From Mycobacterium sp. 050128 (lineage in GTDB: Bacteria; Actinomycetota; Actinomycetes; Mycobacteriales; Mycobacteriaceae), in the NCBI RefSeq assembly GCF_036409155.1, contig NZ_JAZGLW010000003.1, forward strand, positions 124,001 through 188,000: 64,000 nucleotides of DNA, written 5' to 3'. The first letter of the stretch is position 1. Each line of letters starts with the position of its first letter. This document shows, piece after piece, positions 33,875-42,906 of this stretch. The translations under genes and the position numbers were made by a program. Under the pieces are notes generated by a model, which had not been told where the DNA came from, ran no database searches, and saw nothing but the letters and a program-made list of their open reading frames with translations.

Positions 33875-34719
33875 TGCGGATTTTCTAGCAGTCGCAAGGG
33901 GTGCAGGCCGTCGACCGCGCCGACGAACGGCGGATGGATGCTGTAGCCGATCATGCGTTGGATGTCGGCGGAGAGCCGTCGCGCGACGTCCTGCGGCACC
34001 GACAGTGTGAAGGCCTCCATCGTCCGCAGCCAGGGTTGGCAGTACTGGGCGGTGACGGCAAGCCGTGACTGGTCGGTGGTGTTGGCGCCGCCGCCGTGCC
34101 AGAGCGTTCCGACGAAGAAGACGCAGGAGCCGGCGGGCATGACGACGGGCATTGAAGTGTCGTCGGGCCCGGGCGGGCGGGCGGGCCAACGATGGCTGCC
34201 GGGGAAGACCACGGTCGAGCCATTGTCGGCGGTGAAGTCGTCGATCGCCCAGATGGTCGCGGCGGCCAATGGGTCTCGCGGCCGGGAAATCGGGTAGAAC
34301 CCGTCGTCATGGTGAGGCAGCTGCGCGGACTCGCCGGGCTGAATGTTGATGGCCTGCAACGCCGAAAGCAGATAGTTGGGCATCAGCAGCCGATCGAGCA
34401 CCGCCAGCACGCGCGGATGCTCGACCAGCCGGTCGCACTGGCGGGTCCGGCTCAGCACGCTGTAGATGCGCTGGGTGCGTCGTCCTTCGAAGGCGTTGCG
34501 CCCGGTGTGCTCCAGCCACGGTGTGACGGTATCGCGGATTTGCCGGCATTCGTCGGCGCTGAGCAGGTTCTCCCAGATGACATAGCCGTCGCGATCGAGG
34601 GCCGCCATGTCGGCGTCGACGATCGCGGAGTCGACGGAAGCGCCGCTGCTCGGTGTCCATTTGTGCCGGCCCGCCAGGTCGTTCTTGAGGTCGTCCAGCG
34701 TCGTGACGGGGTCGTCCAT
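33871..34719 (-). CDS. Phytanoyl-CoA dioxygenase (PhyH) family protein
   Basis: A 282-residue Fe(II)/2-oxoglutarate dioxygenase. The metal motif is HHDDGFY (H-x-D) with the distal His in TLWHGGGANTT, and the Arg for 2-oxoglutarate is in QSRLAV. Members hydroxylate CoA esters or small metabolites. ATG 34719 (MDDPVTTL) is preferred over 34755. The stop overlaps the start of the FAD-linked oxidase by 4 bp, so hydroxylation and 2-hydroxyacid oxidation may be sequential steps; that is inference. Confidence 0.83.
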   Translation of the reverse strand: MDDPVTTLDDLKNDLAGRHKWTPSSGASVDSAIVDADMAALDRDGYVIWENLLSADECRQIRDTVTPWLEHTGRNAFEGRRTQRIYSVLSRTRQCDRLVEHPRVLAVLDRLLMPNYLLSALQAINIQPGESAQLPHHDDGFYPISRPRDPLAAATIWAIDDFTADNGSTVVFPGSHRWPARPPGPDDTSMPVVMPAGSCVFFVGTLWHGGGANTTDQSRLAVTAQYCQPWLRTMEAFTLSVPQDVARRLSADIQRMIGYSIHPPFVGAVDGLHPLRLLENPQ

Positions 34720-34898
34720 GTCTCCGACAGTGGACCTGCTTTGACCGCTGGTCAAGGAGGCCGCGCGGGGTGGCGCGACGTTTCAGTTTCGGGATCTCGG
34801 GTTAAACCAGGAGACTGCCATCAATTGCGGAACCGAACGGCGGGATCGACCTGAAGCTCGACGGTACTCAGCGTCACCGCGCCCAGGACACTGACGGG

Positions 34899-36041
34899 GT
34901 GCCCACTTCCACGGGCGCGGTTGTCGTCGGCGGTCGCTACGAACTGCGCGGTCTGCTTGGTCGCGGCGCGATGGCCGAGGTGCGCGACGGATGGGATATG
35001 AAATTGAGCCGCCCCGTCGCGGTCAAGCTGCTCTATCCCGGGGCAAATGCTCGGCCGGACAGCCGTCCCCGGTTCGAGATGGAGGCGCGGGCGGCCGCGC
35101 AGCTGACCGGTCGGCACGTCGTGGTGGTCCACGACGTGGGGGAGCACGACGGGTTGCCGTTCATCGTGATGGAGCGGCTGCCGGGAATGTCGCTGGCCGA
35201 CCACATCGCGCGGGGGCCGCTGCCGGTGCCGTTCGTCCATGCCGTCCTCGACGGGGTTCTCGACGCGCTTGCCGAGGCGCACAACATCGGCATTCTGCAC
35301 CGCGACGTCAAGCCGGGCAACATCTTGTTCACCGCCGCCGGCGAACCCAAGCTCGCCGATTTCGGCATCGCCAAGACATCCGGCGCTGCTTACACGCGGG
35401 CCGGCGAAATCATCGGCAGCATGGCCTATTTGAGCCCCGACCGGCTGGCCGCCAAGCCGGCCACGGTGGCCGACGACCTGTATGCGCTCGGCGTGGTGGG
35501 GTATGAGGCGATGACCGCCCGGCGGCCGTTTCCGCAGGAGGACCTCGGTCCGTTGGCCCACGCGATTCTGCACGAGTCGCCGCCGCCGATTGCCGCGCTG
35601 CGCCCGGATGTGCCACCGAACCTTGCCGCCACGGTCGAACGGGCGATGGCGCGCGACCCGGCATGGCGATTCGAGCATGCCAACGCGATGCGAGCCGCGC
35701 TGACCGGCGTGTTTCCCCTGCCGTCTCCCGTGCGGGTGCCCACTCGGGTCATGCAGGCGCCGCTGCCCGCGCTGACGGGCTACACCCCCGCGGGCCCCGG
35801 CCCGTCGCGACGCAAACTGTGGATCGCGGCGATTATCGCCTTGTTCGTGCTGGGGTTCATCTTGCTCATGATCGACCCGCCGTTCGCGTCGACGCCGCCG
35901 GCGCCGGTCAACACAACGACGCCCACGCCGCCACCGACGACCACCAGCCTCACCACCACCACACCGAGCAGCAGCCTCGAGGAACCGCCGCCGCCACCGC
36001 CGAAGCGGCCGAAGAAGCACAAAGGCGGCGAAGGACCCTGA
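34899..36041 (+). CDS. Transmembrane Ser/Thr protein kinase
   Basis: A 380-residue Hanks-type kinase. P-loop LLGRGAMAEV (19-28), Lys43 in AVKLL, Glu62, HRDVKPGN (Asp136) and DFG (154-156) are present. The usual APE motif reads SPD (YLSPDRL, 178-183). One membrane span covers about 307-325, then a short Thr/Pro-rich external tail with basic end; there is no PASTA or other sensor. Start is GTG 34899. The external tail could sense cell-wall state. Divergent from the PhyH operon. Confidence 0.88.
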   Translation: MPTSTGAVVVGGRYELRGLLGRGAMAEVRDGWDMKLSRPVAVKLLYPGANARPDSRPRFEMEARAAAQLTGRHVVVVHDVGEHDGLPFIVMERLPGMSLADHIARGPLPVPFVHAVLDGVLDALAEAHNIGILHRDVKPGNILFTAAGEPKLADFGIAKTSGAAYTRAGEIIGSMAYLSPDRLAAKPATVADDLYALGVVGYEAMTARRPFPQEDLGPLAHAILHESPPPIAALRPDVPPNLAATVERAMARDPAWRFEHANAMRAALTGVFPLPSPVRVPTRVMQAPLPALTGYTPAGPGPSRRKLWIAAIIALFVLGFILLMIDPPFASTPPAPVNTTTPTPPPTTTSLTTTTPSSSLEEPPPPPPKRPKKHKGGEGP

Positions 36042-36048
36042 GCGTCGC

Positions 36049-37302
36049 TTAGCCGCGCCTGGTTCCGGGCGTGAACGTAACCGGCAGCTTGCTCAGGCCC
36101 GTCATGCTCGGGTTGCCCAAATATTGATGGGCGTTTTGGGAGTCGACCCGGTAGTCGGGGATGCGGTCGAGGACCGCCTTGACCATCACCTCGGACATCA
36201 GTCGCGCCAGGTGCGAGCCAATGCATCTGTGGGGTCCGAGCCCAAAGGCTAAGTGGCGGTTAGGGCTTCGGTCCAGGATGACGTCGTCGGGATTGTCGAA
36301 TTCTTTTTCGTCGTGGTTCGCCGAGACCCAGCTGATGATGAGCCGATCGTTCTTCTTCAGCTGTTGGCCGTTGAGCTCGACGTCTTTGGTGACCGTGCGG
36401 CTCAGCGAGCGGTTGACGGTGAAGTAGCGCAGGAATTCGTCGGTGGCGGTGCGGTAGAGCTCGGGGTGGTTTATCAGTTGTTGTCTGAGTTCCGGGTGCG
36501 TGCCGAGGTGTTTGAGCGTGAGCGCGGTTTGCGAGGTGGTGGTGTCGACACCGCCGGCGATCAGGTTCCAGAGGATGTTGAGCAGCTGTTCGTCGGTGAG
36601 GTGCTGCCCGTCGAACTCGAATTGAATCAGGAAGCTGGTCAAGTCTTCTCGTTTATCGGCGCGTCGTTGCGCGGCGTGCTGCAGGACTTCTTCCATCATG
36701 GCCGGGACTTTGCCGATGGCTTCGGCGTATTCGGGGCTGTCTTGCGGGACCGCCATGACGTTGTGGAACATGCTGGCGTAGATGTGCCAGTTGTCGAGCG
36801 GCAGGCCCATCAACTTCATCGTGAGGATGGCCGGCACCGGGCTGGCGTAGTCGAGCACCAGATCCATCTCGCCGTTTTCGATGTGCTTGTCGAGGAACTG
36901 GTGGGCTTTTTCCTCCATGAACGGCTTCATCTTTTCGACGGCGCCGGGGGAGAAGAACGGGGCGAGTGCGTGCCGAAGGGCCAGGTGATAGGGGCCGTCT
37001 ATTTCACCGATACCGAGCGCCGGCTGACCCTCGGGGCGCGGGACGCCCATTTCGCCTTGGTAATCGACGCCGTCTTCCGAGTTCGGTTCGTACTTGTGGG
37101 CGAAGGTGTCGCCGTCCCTTGCCGTCGTGCTCACGGCGTCGTAGCTGCTCAGATACCAGAAGCCGTCGTATTTCGTGTTCCACGCGACCGGACACTTTTG
37201 CCTGAGATCGGCGTTGACGGTGTCCTGGTTGAGGTTGAACTCGTCGGAGTGATGGTCGAAGTCGACTATCGCGTCTGCTGCGACGCCGGGGCGGTGAGTC
37301 AA
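36049..37302 (-). CDS. Cytochrome P450
   Basis: A 417-residue P450 with Cys360 in FGLGPHRCIGSHLAR, I-helix AGGVDTTTSQ (249-258) and K-helix DEFLRYF. GPHRCIG differs from the CYP124-like pair in this window. The opening (DFDHHSDEFNLNQDTVNADLRQKCPVAW) resembles P450s acting on small aromatics or terpenes; no CYP family is assigned. It is 8 bp from the kinase stop, convergent, and divergent from the VOC gene at 37368. Confidence 0.9.
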   Translation of the reverse strand: MTHRPGVAADAIVDFDHHSDEFNLNQDTVNADLRQKCPVAWNTKYDGFWYLSSYDAVSTTARDGDTFAHKYEPNSEDGVDYQGEMGVPRPEGQPALGIGEIDGPYHLALRHALAPFFSPGAVEKMKPFMEEKAHQFLDKHIENGEMDLVLDYASPVPAILTMKLMGLPLDNWHIYASMFHNVMAVPQDSPEYAEAIGKVPAMMEEVLQHAAQRRADKREDLTSFLIQFEFDGQHLTDEQLLNILWNLIAGGVDTTTSQTALTLKHLGTHPELRQQLINHPELYRTATDEFLRYFTVNRSLSRTVTKDVELNGQQLKKNDRLIISWVSANHDEKEFDNPDDVILDRSPNRHLAFGLGPHRCIGSHLARLMSEVMVKAVLDRIPDYRVDSQNAHQYLGNPSMTGLSKLPVTFTPGTRRG

Positions 37303-37367
37303 TGGGTTGCCTTCCTGGCTATCTTTGCATTATTACGCTTTTGGGCCGGGCGACTGAAGTAGGAGCA

Positions 37368-37820
37368 ATGACTAGCTACCGAACGACCTTCAATCACGTG
37401 GGCTTATGCGTCGCGGATACCGAGCGGTCGCGCCGGTTTTACGAGGAAGTGCTCGGTTTCCAGTACTGGTGGGAGCTCGAACCGCCGGACAACATGACGG
37501 CGCAGGTGGTGCAGCTTCCCGAGCCGCTCGGCGTGAAGGCGACGTATCTGGTGCGCGATGGCTTTGTGCTGGAGTTGATCGATTACTCCAAGCGGCAGGT
37601 GCACGCCGGGCCGACGCGCGTCATGGATGAGGTTGGGCTGACCCACATTTCGCTGTCGGTGTCCGATCTGGGAGCCGTGTTGGCGAAGGTTCCGCAGTTC
37701 GGGGGATCTGTGGTCGAGGAGGCGGTGTCGGAAATGATGGGCATCATCCGCGACCCCGATGGGCAGATCATCGAGTTGGTCACGGATGGATGGCTGGCGG
37801 CGCTACCGCCGAAGCCGTAG
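37368..37820 (+). CDS. VOC-superfamily (glyoxalase/bleomycin-resistance fold) protein
   Basis: A 150-residue metal-dependent fold: FNHVGLCVADTERSRRFYEEVLGFQYWWEL at the N-terminus, THISLSVSDLGAVLAKV in the second half, and closing IIRDPDGQIIELV with the metal-binding Glu. ATG 37368 follows AGGAG at 37361-37365. It could be a dioxygenase, isomerase or epimerase; the substrate is unknown. Divergent from the P450 by 65 bp, so shared regulation is likely. Confidence 0.83.
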   Translation: MTSYRTTFNHVGLCVADTERSRRFYEEVLGFQYWWELEPPDNMTAQVVQLPEPLGVKATYLVRDGFVLELIDYSKRQVHAGPTRVMDEVGLTHISLSVSDLGAVLAKVPQFGGSVVEEAVSEMMGIIRDPDGQIIELVTDGWLAALPPKP

Positions 37821-37890
37821 TGCGAGACGGCTGCTCAAACGCGCCCGCTCTCGAGCCCCCAATCACCTGCTGATACGCGGCTAAACGCTT

Positions 37891-38805
37891 TCACGCGACT
37901 GTGAACTGCCGATAGCGGAAAGCCAACCGCCTGGGGTCCGGCCGCTCGGTTCGCTTTGCTGGGAGTTTCATCAGCCTGCGTCCATGATGGTGCTGCAACC
38001 CATGTCTCAGCATCGGGCCATCGATCTCATCGAGGAGTCGATCGCGGATCTCGACGACGAGGTCTGGCCGGATAGCAAGAATGTTGTTGTCGTAGGCCGC
38101 GTGGTGAATTTTGCACAAAGCCAAGCCATTTGCTATGACGGGCTCGCCCATTGGACCGGCGACGCTATCGGGAACTATATGCGCAGCGTCGAGGAGCTCG
38201 CGATGATGCAGGTTGCAAACCGCGCACCTACTTTCGTAGGCCAGCATGACTTGGCTCGCAAAGACGGGCTGGTGAAGTCGACGCTTCGTCTCGGCCAAAA
38301 GGTAGCGACGCAATGCCGATTCCATCGGCGAGTCCACATCGACTCCCAATTGCTCGGCCGTCAACGCCATAACGAATTGTGCTTCGCTCTGCTCCTCCGC
38401 TAACAAAAAGACGGGAGCGACTACGTTGAATTGGCCGGGTGCGACTCCAACGAACCAAATGAGTGGAGCTCCGAGGCGGACCGCATTTCTCAAACTTTCG
38501 TTCTCGGTAGTTCCCAGTTGATCACGCCGGAGCTTATACCGGTGCAAGCCGTCCGTTCCCGTCGAGTCTTCATAGGGGCGTACGCCTCCCTTGGGAAAAA
38601 CCGTCAGAATGGACAACGCCGTCGACCAACCCGAAGGCTTACGAATCCCACGCCCCCGGTCAATGAGCGGAAATCGGGTGTCGCCGATATGGAAGTCGTT
38701 GGCCAGCGCATCACGACTGATCGGCACCGTACCACCGAGGGAACGCTGGTGAACCCATTCGATGGCAAGGGCACGCACGGTATCTTCGCTGACTGCCGCG
38801 ACCAC
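37891..38805 (-). CDS. Orphan HNH endonuclease (McrA-like restriction family)
   Basis: A 304-residue protein. The C-terminal HNH nuclease has CAVCNLHHRELLDAAHIVPDS, then NGLALCKIHHAAYDNNILAI, giving the two zinc Cys pairs and the H-N-H catalytic residues. The N-terminal domain (residues 1-190) resembles that of putative HNH restriction enzymes that cut modified DNA. No methylase is nearby, as expected for a modification-dependent type. GTG 38805 is the start. The gene is less GC-rich than its neighbours, consistent with horizontal arrival. Confidence 0.8.
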   Translation of the reverse strand: MVAAVSEDTVRALAIEWVHQRSLGGTVPISRDALANDFHIGDTRFPLIDRGRGIRKPSGWSTALSILTVFPKGGVRPYEDSTGTDGLHRYKLRRDQLGTTENESLRNAVRLGAPLIWFVGVAPGQFNVVAPVFLLAEEQSEAQFVMALTAEQLGVDVDSPMESALRRYLLAETKRRLHQPVFASQVMLAYESRCAVCNLHHRELLDAAHIVPDSVAGPMGEPVIANGLALCKIHHAAYDNNILAIRPDLVVEIRDRLLDEIDGPMLRHGLQHHHGRRLMKLPAKRTERPDPRRLAFRYRQFTVA

Positions 38806-39101
38806 TCCGCCATTCTGCAGCTTGGGAGCCGCTCATACTGGCATACGAGCGTGACAGTCGACGGCATGTGATGCTCGTTTGCGCGCCACGCCAGCTCGTG
38901 GTCACGCAACAGTGTCTGGTGCGAGCGCGGGCCACGCTACGCCGCAGGTTCAAGCAGCAAATTTCATCCCGCTGCTATGACGCGATTTCTGCGCGCCTTC
39001 GGTGGCTGGGTATGAAAACGGCAACTCGATGACGCCCGTCGAGTGACCCTCCCGAGGTGATACCGGCATCGGCGGCAGAGAACCGTCGGGAGACTCGGGG
39101 G

Positions 39102-39383
39102 ATGACGCATATGGTTCGTTCGGTACTCGTCGGGGCTGCAATATTGATGGGAGCCCTTACCTGTGCGCCGCCTATCGCGAGCGCCAAGCCCATAGTCGTG
39201 GCCCCTCTTTCGCCATTGCGCCCGCTCCCGTCGTGCGGCGGCTACGTCAACGTCGATGGGAATTGCGTACCATCTCCGGACCACACACGGAGCAATCTTC
39301 CCGACGGGGATGGCACATACAGCCACTCCCAACACAAGCAAGGGTCCGGCTCATGGCACGGCGGCACCGGTCGGTCGAAGTAA
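39102..39383 (+). CDS. Small secreted protein related to DUF3761
   Basis: A 93-residue exported protein with signal peptide MTHMVRSVLVGAAILMGALT ending near IASA-KP. The mature part has CGGYVNVDGNCVPSPD and DGDGTYSHSQHKQGSGSWHGG, clearly related to the DUF3761 repeat (CRDGTYSFSQHRSGTCSHHGG), though two of the usual cysteines are changed to Gly and Ser. Function of the family is unknown. ATG 39102 follows a GGGG run. Confidence 0.7.
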   Translation: MTHMVRSVLVGAAILMGALTCAPPIASAKPIVVAPLSPLRPLPSCGGYVNVDGNCVPSPDHTRSNLPDGDGTYSHSQHKQGSGSWHGGTGRSK

Positions 39384-39548
39384 GTCCTGCTCACCTCGCA
39401 GTTACGCGCGCAGCCAGTGGCACTTGACGCAAGTCCAAAGCCCGAGGGCGGGATGTATCCCGAAGGAGGATCAGGATTGGCACCGGCCTGCTGACTCCTC
39501 CCGGCTGTGCTGTGATGTTGCTAAGGACGATCACGTCAGGAGCAGCGG

Positions 39549-40577
39549 GTGGCGCTATCCGAATACGAGCAGGAACAGCTCGCGAAGGTCACCGCGCATA
39601 AGGAGCGTGTCCTCGGTCGTAAGTCACGCCGACTCCTGCCGTTCGATGTCAGAGGCATTGGTCCCGGGCTGGTCAACAAGCTGGTGAAGGCGCCAGGAGT
39701 CAAAACGGTGACCGAACCCGTCGTGTCCGTGGTGGACGCAACGGCCGAGGGTGTCGGCAAGGTTATGAGTAGGACCAGTCAACTCACGACGTCGGATACT
39801 CGCGTCGTCAGTGCGTACGCGAAAAAGGGGCACGCAGTACAAAACCTCGACGACATCGGGAAGCTCGACCTGAAGACCATCGACGACGTGGCGTCCTTCA
39901 CGCTCCTGCATCACGCCTACTCACTATCGGCAGCCGCAGAAGGTGCAGCAGCCGGCCTCGTCATCAGCGGCGGCGAGGCGGTGACAGCCGCGGGGGCGGC
40001 GGCAACTGCTGGAGCCGCGGCCGTTCCCGGATTGGGCGCGGTCGCGACGGCGATGGGTGTCGATGCCGCAGCGTTGTTGACCGCGTGCACAGGAGTGGTG
40101 GCTCAGCATGCGCTCTATTACGGCTACGACCCGCGTGAACCCGCCGAAGAGATATTCATGATGCAAGTGATCGGGTTGGGATTGGCAGGCTCGGTAGCGG
40201 CGAAAGCCGCTGCCTACCAACAGCTTGCAACCTTGACCGAGAGCCTTGCTCGCGACAAGGCCTGGCAGGAACTCGACCAACAGACATTCGCCAAAGTGGT
40301 TCAGAAGTTCGCCGTGAACTTCGCCGAGTCGCTGGCGACCAAAAAGCTCGGTCAGCTGGTGCCCGTCATCGGAGTCGGTATCGGCGCAGCCCTGAACTGG
40401 AAGGCGGTCAACGCGATTGCCGATGCTGCCTATTGGGCGTACCGCGAGCGCTTCTTGTACGAAAAGGGCGGCGAAGTCGACTCCATCGCAATTAATGTCG
40501 ATCGCGCCGAAGATGATCTACCGGCGATTGATGTTGTCGACATCCTGAAGTCGGAAGGCGTCCACCCCGGCGAGTGA
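39549..40577 (+). CDS. EcsC family protein
   Basis: A 342-residue protein. The EcsC domain covers most of it: an opening YEQEQLAKVTAHK, Gly/Ala-rich hydrophobic middle (residues about 130-185) that could insert into a membrane, and the closing KKLGQLVPVIGVGIGAALNW, the family signature. GTG 39549 follows AGGAG. Relatives of EcsC accompany ABC exporters in Firmicutes, but no ABC genes are here. The HD gene follows after 13 bp. Confidence 0.8.
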   Translation: MALSEYEQEQLAKVTAHKERVLGRKSRRLLPFDVRGIGPGLVNKLVKAPGVKTVTEPVVSVVDATAEGVGKVMSRTSQLTTSDTRVVSAYAKKGHAVQNLDDIGKLDLKTIDDVASFTLLHHAYSLSAAAEGAAAGLVISGGEAVTAAGAAATAGAAAVPGLGAVATAMGVDAAALLTACTGVVAQHALYYGYDPREPAEEIFMMQVIGLGLAGSVAAKAAAYQQLATLTESLARDKAWQELDQQTFAKVVQKFAVNFAESLATKKLGQLVPVIGVGIGAALNWKAVNAIADAAYWAYRERFLYEKGGEVDSIAINVDRAEDDLPAIDVVDILKSEGVHPGE

Positions 40578-40590
40578 AAGGACGGACGCG

Positions 40591-41061
40591 TTGGACCCCA
40601 TTGCTGTGGCAGACGCAATTGCGGCCGAGGCGCATGCGGGCCAGGTCGACAAGGCCGGCATGCCCTACGTGGGACACGTCCGCCGGGTGGCGTCCTACGT
40701 CGATCCGACCAACACCGAGGCCGTGGTTGCGGCCTTGCTGCACGACGTCATCGAGGACACCGACATCGACGCGGCGGAACTGAGCGATCGCGGCATTCCG
40801 CAGGCGGCAATCGACGCGATCGAGCTGCTCACCCGCCGCAGCGACCAGCCGTCGGCCAGTTACTACCAGCGCATCAGCGAGCACCCGACCGCCCGGGAAG
40901 TGAAGCTCGCGGATCTGGCCGACAACACCGACCCCGAACGCATGGCGACCCTGACCGAGTCCGACCGTGCCCGACTGACAAATAAGTACGCGGGCGCCTA
41001 CGCCGCGCTCGGCGCCGACTTCGACGACGGTACCCGGCGCAGATCGCTTGCGGTGCAATGA
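40591..41061 (+). CDS. Small HD-domain phosphohydrolase
   Basis: A 156-residue protein with AHAGQVDKAGMPYVGHVRRVA and ALLHDVIEDTDI, the HD motif shared with the (p)ppGpp hydrolase domain of RelA/SpoT, ending LADLADNTDPERM. It could be a nucleotide phosphohydrolase. It starts at TTG 40591 with AAAGGA upstream, in one transcript with the EcsC gene. Confidence 0.8.
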   Translation: MDPIAVADAIAAEAHAGQVDKAGMPYVGHVRRVASYVDPTNTEAVVAALLHDVIEDTDIDAAELSDRGIPQAAIDAIELLTRRSDQPSASYYQRISEHPTAREVKLADLADNTDPERMATLTESDRARLTNKYAGAYAALGADFDDGTRRRSLAVQ

Positions 41062-41063
41062 AT

Positions 41064-41255
41064 TTAGTTGTCGACGTATGGCGCGATCGTGTCCACGAGC
41101 GCGTTGACGGCGCCGGTTTGGGACTCAGTGGAAGCCAGATGCAGCGTCCACGTCAGCGGCGGGCTGAGCGGTATGACCTGCTGTTGGCAGTTGATGACGG
41201 CCACTTCCCGGCGCGGATCGGCGGCCGAGTTCTGTCGTACCCTGCTGCGATGATG
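41064..41255 (-). pseudogene. Remnant: C-terminal fragment without start, possibly LysR-type regulator
   Basis: On the minus strand a frame of about 60 codons ends at TAA 41066-41064 and reads NSAADPRREVAVINCQQQVI, then PLSPPLTWTLHLASTESQTG. Codon bias is coding-like, but upstream the frame meets TGA near 41256-41258 and no start precedes it. The 13E12-type gene begins immediately beyond. A decayed gene cut by that insertion is the simplest reading. The LysR label is weak. Confidence 0.5.
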
Positions 41256-41260
41256 GGGTC

Positions 41261-42514
41261 ATGTCTCGGACCGCATCGTCTAGCGCCGTTGTATCGCGTC
41301 CCGATGAGCGGCTTGAGGTGTTGTTCGACGAGTTGGCGGAGTTGACCGGTCAGCGCAACGCCATCGACGGGCGCATCGTGGAGATCGCCGCCGATATAGA
41401 TCGCAACGAGCTGTGCGGCGTCACCGGCGCGCGGTCGGTGGCGGCGCTGATGGCCTGGAAGACCGGCTCATCATCGGCAAACGCCCACACGATCGCCACC
41501 GTCGCGCACAAGCTGGCGGAGTTTCCCCGCTGCGCACAGGGCATGAAGGAGGGGCGACTGTCGCTGGATCAGGTCGGGGTGATCGCGGCGCGGGCGGGCG
41601 AGGGATCCGATGAGCACTATGCGGAGCTGGCCGCGGTGGCGACGGTCAGCCAGTTGCGCACCGCGGTCAAGCTGGAACCGCGACCCGAACCCGATTCTGC
41701 CCGGCAAAGCCCGCAGGCCTCGATCACCCAGACCTCCGACGAGGAGTTCACGTGTTGGCGGATCAAACTTCCGCACCTGGACGCGGCGAAATTCGACGCG
41801 GCACTGGCGTCTCATCGTGATGCGCTGTTGGCCGAGTGGAAGCACGACCACGACAATGGTGACCGCGGCTGCGATCAGGTGCCGCCGTTGCCGGGCACTG
41901 TCGAGGCGTTTATGCGCCTGGTCGAGACGGGTTGGGACGCCGAGGCGGCCCGCCGGCCACACGGGCAGCACACCACTGTGGTGGTGCACCTCGATGTGGA
42001 GCAGCGCGCCGCGGCGCTGCATTTGGGTCCGTTACTCACCGACGCCGAACGCCGCTACCTGACCTGTGATGCCAACGGTGAAGTCTGGTTCGAACGGAAC
42101 GGCGAGGTCATCGGCGCCGGGCGAGCGACCCGGGTGGTCAACCGGCGGCTTCGGCGTGCGCTCGAGCACCGCCATCCCACGTGCGCGGTTCCCGGGTGTG
42201 GCGCCACCCGCGGTCTACACGCACACCACATCCGCCACTGGGAAGACGGCGGCCCCACCGAGTTGGCCAACCTGGTCTTGGTGTGCCCGTATCACCATCG
42301 GTTGCACCATCGGGGCGTTATCACCATCAACGGAACCGCAGACGATCTCATCATCACCGACAGCTCCGGCCGACCGCTGCGCGCAGGATCGCTCGCGCGC
42401 CCGCCCAACCGTCCCCTGCCCGATGTCTCGCCGTGTCCCGGTCCCACCGGCGAACGCGCCCAGTGGTGGTGGTATCAACCCTTCCAGCCGCAACCACCAC
42501 CAACAACCAACTAG
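41261..42514 (+). CDS. 13E12-repeat-family protein (DUF222 plus HNH endonuclease)
   Basis: A 417-residue protein. N-terminal DUF222 (residues about 15-260, LFDELAELTGQRNAIDGRIVEIAADIDR) is followed by a C-terminal HNH nuclease: CAVPGCGATRGLHAHHIRHWEDGGPTELANLVLVCPYHHRLHH. This is the mycobacterial REP13E12 family, thought to be mobile or intron-like elements. The zinc Cys pairs and the HNH His residues look intact. Its start overlaps the end of a decayed gene on the opposite strand, consistent with insertion. Confidence 0.85.
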   Translation: MSRTASSSAVVSRPDERLEVLFDELAELTGQRNAIDGRIVEIAADIDRNELCGVTGARSVAALMAWKTGSSSANAHTIATVAHKLAEFPRCAQGMKEGRLSLDQVGVIAARAGEGSDEHYAELAAVATVSQLRTAVKLEPRPEPDSARQSPQASITQTSDEEFTCWRIKLPHLDAAKFDAALASHRDALLAEWKHDHDNGDRGCDQVPPLPGTVEAFMRLVETGWDAEAARRPHGQHTTVVVHLDVEQRAAALHLGPLLTDAERRYLTCDANGEVWFERNGEVIGAGRATRVVNRRLRRALEHRHPTCAVPGCGATRGLHAHHIRHWEDGGPTELANLVLVCPYHHRLHHRGVITINGTADDLIITDSSGRPLRAGSLARPPNRPLPDVSPCPGPTGERAQWWWYQPFQPQPPPTTN

Positions 42515-42906
42515 GTAGCTCACCGCCGGTCATGACCAGCACCGGATCAACGCTCAAACGGGTTGGGGCATCAAGAAATTCGTTCGCGATACGCGCAGCA
42601 ACTGCATCGTGAAATTCAACGTTGACAGCCTTGTCTGGCACCCGCGTTCGCTAGAGCCGGCGTGCTCGAATGCGACCACGTTGCCGTCGAGCAGCGGGCA
42701 CCCCCAACGCACCCGCACTGGGACCCGCACCGACGCCCCGCGTCGCGCGATGAAGTAAATGCCCCCACCCGACGTCCGGCAAAATCGTGAGCCGCGCAGC
42801 GTTCACGGCAAGGGACCCATTCCCGGCCGAACTCGCACCGGACGGGCCCGGGACCGCGGACAATTCGACAGCTAAAGTGACCATCAGCTCTCAGGAGGAC
42901 ACAAGA
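42515..42906. other. 392-bp intergenic region, mostly without recognisable genes
   Basis: Between the 13E12-type gene and the oxidoreductase operon. A plus-strand stretch around 42550-42655 reads INAQTGWGIKKFVRDTRSNC and looks weakly coding, but it has no start and stops early, so it may be a remnant. The last 40 bp hold the promoter region and AGGAGG (42893-42898) of the next gene. Confidence 0.4.

Noticed and set aside
33875-34189. Upstream extension of the FAD-linked oxidase frame
   Set aside because: The extension is antisense-like, Arg-rich and overlaps the PhyH gene; ATG 33874 with an ATGA overlap is the better start.
42354-42641. Minus-strand frame over the end of the 13E12-type gene
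   Set aside because: A short segment (VNVEFHDAVAARIANEFLD) looks protein-like, but most of it is antisense to the 13E12 C-terminus and there is no ribosome site.
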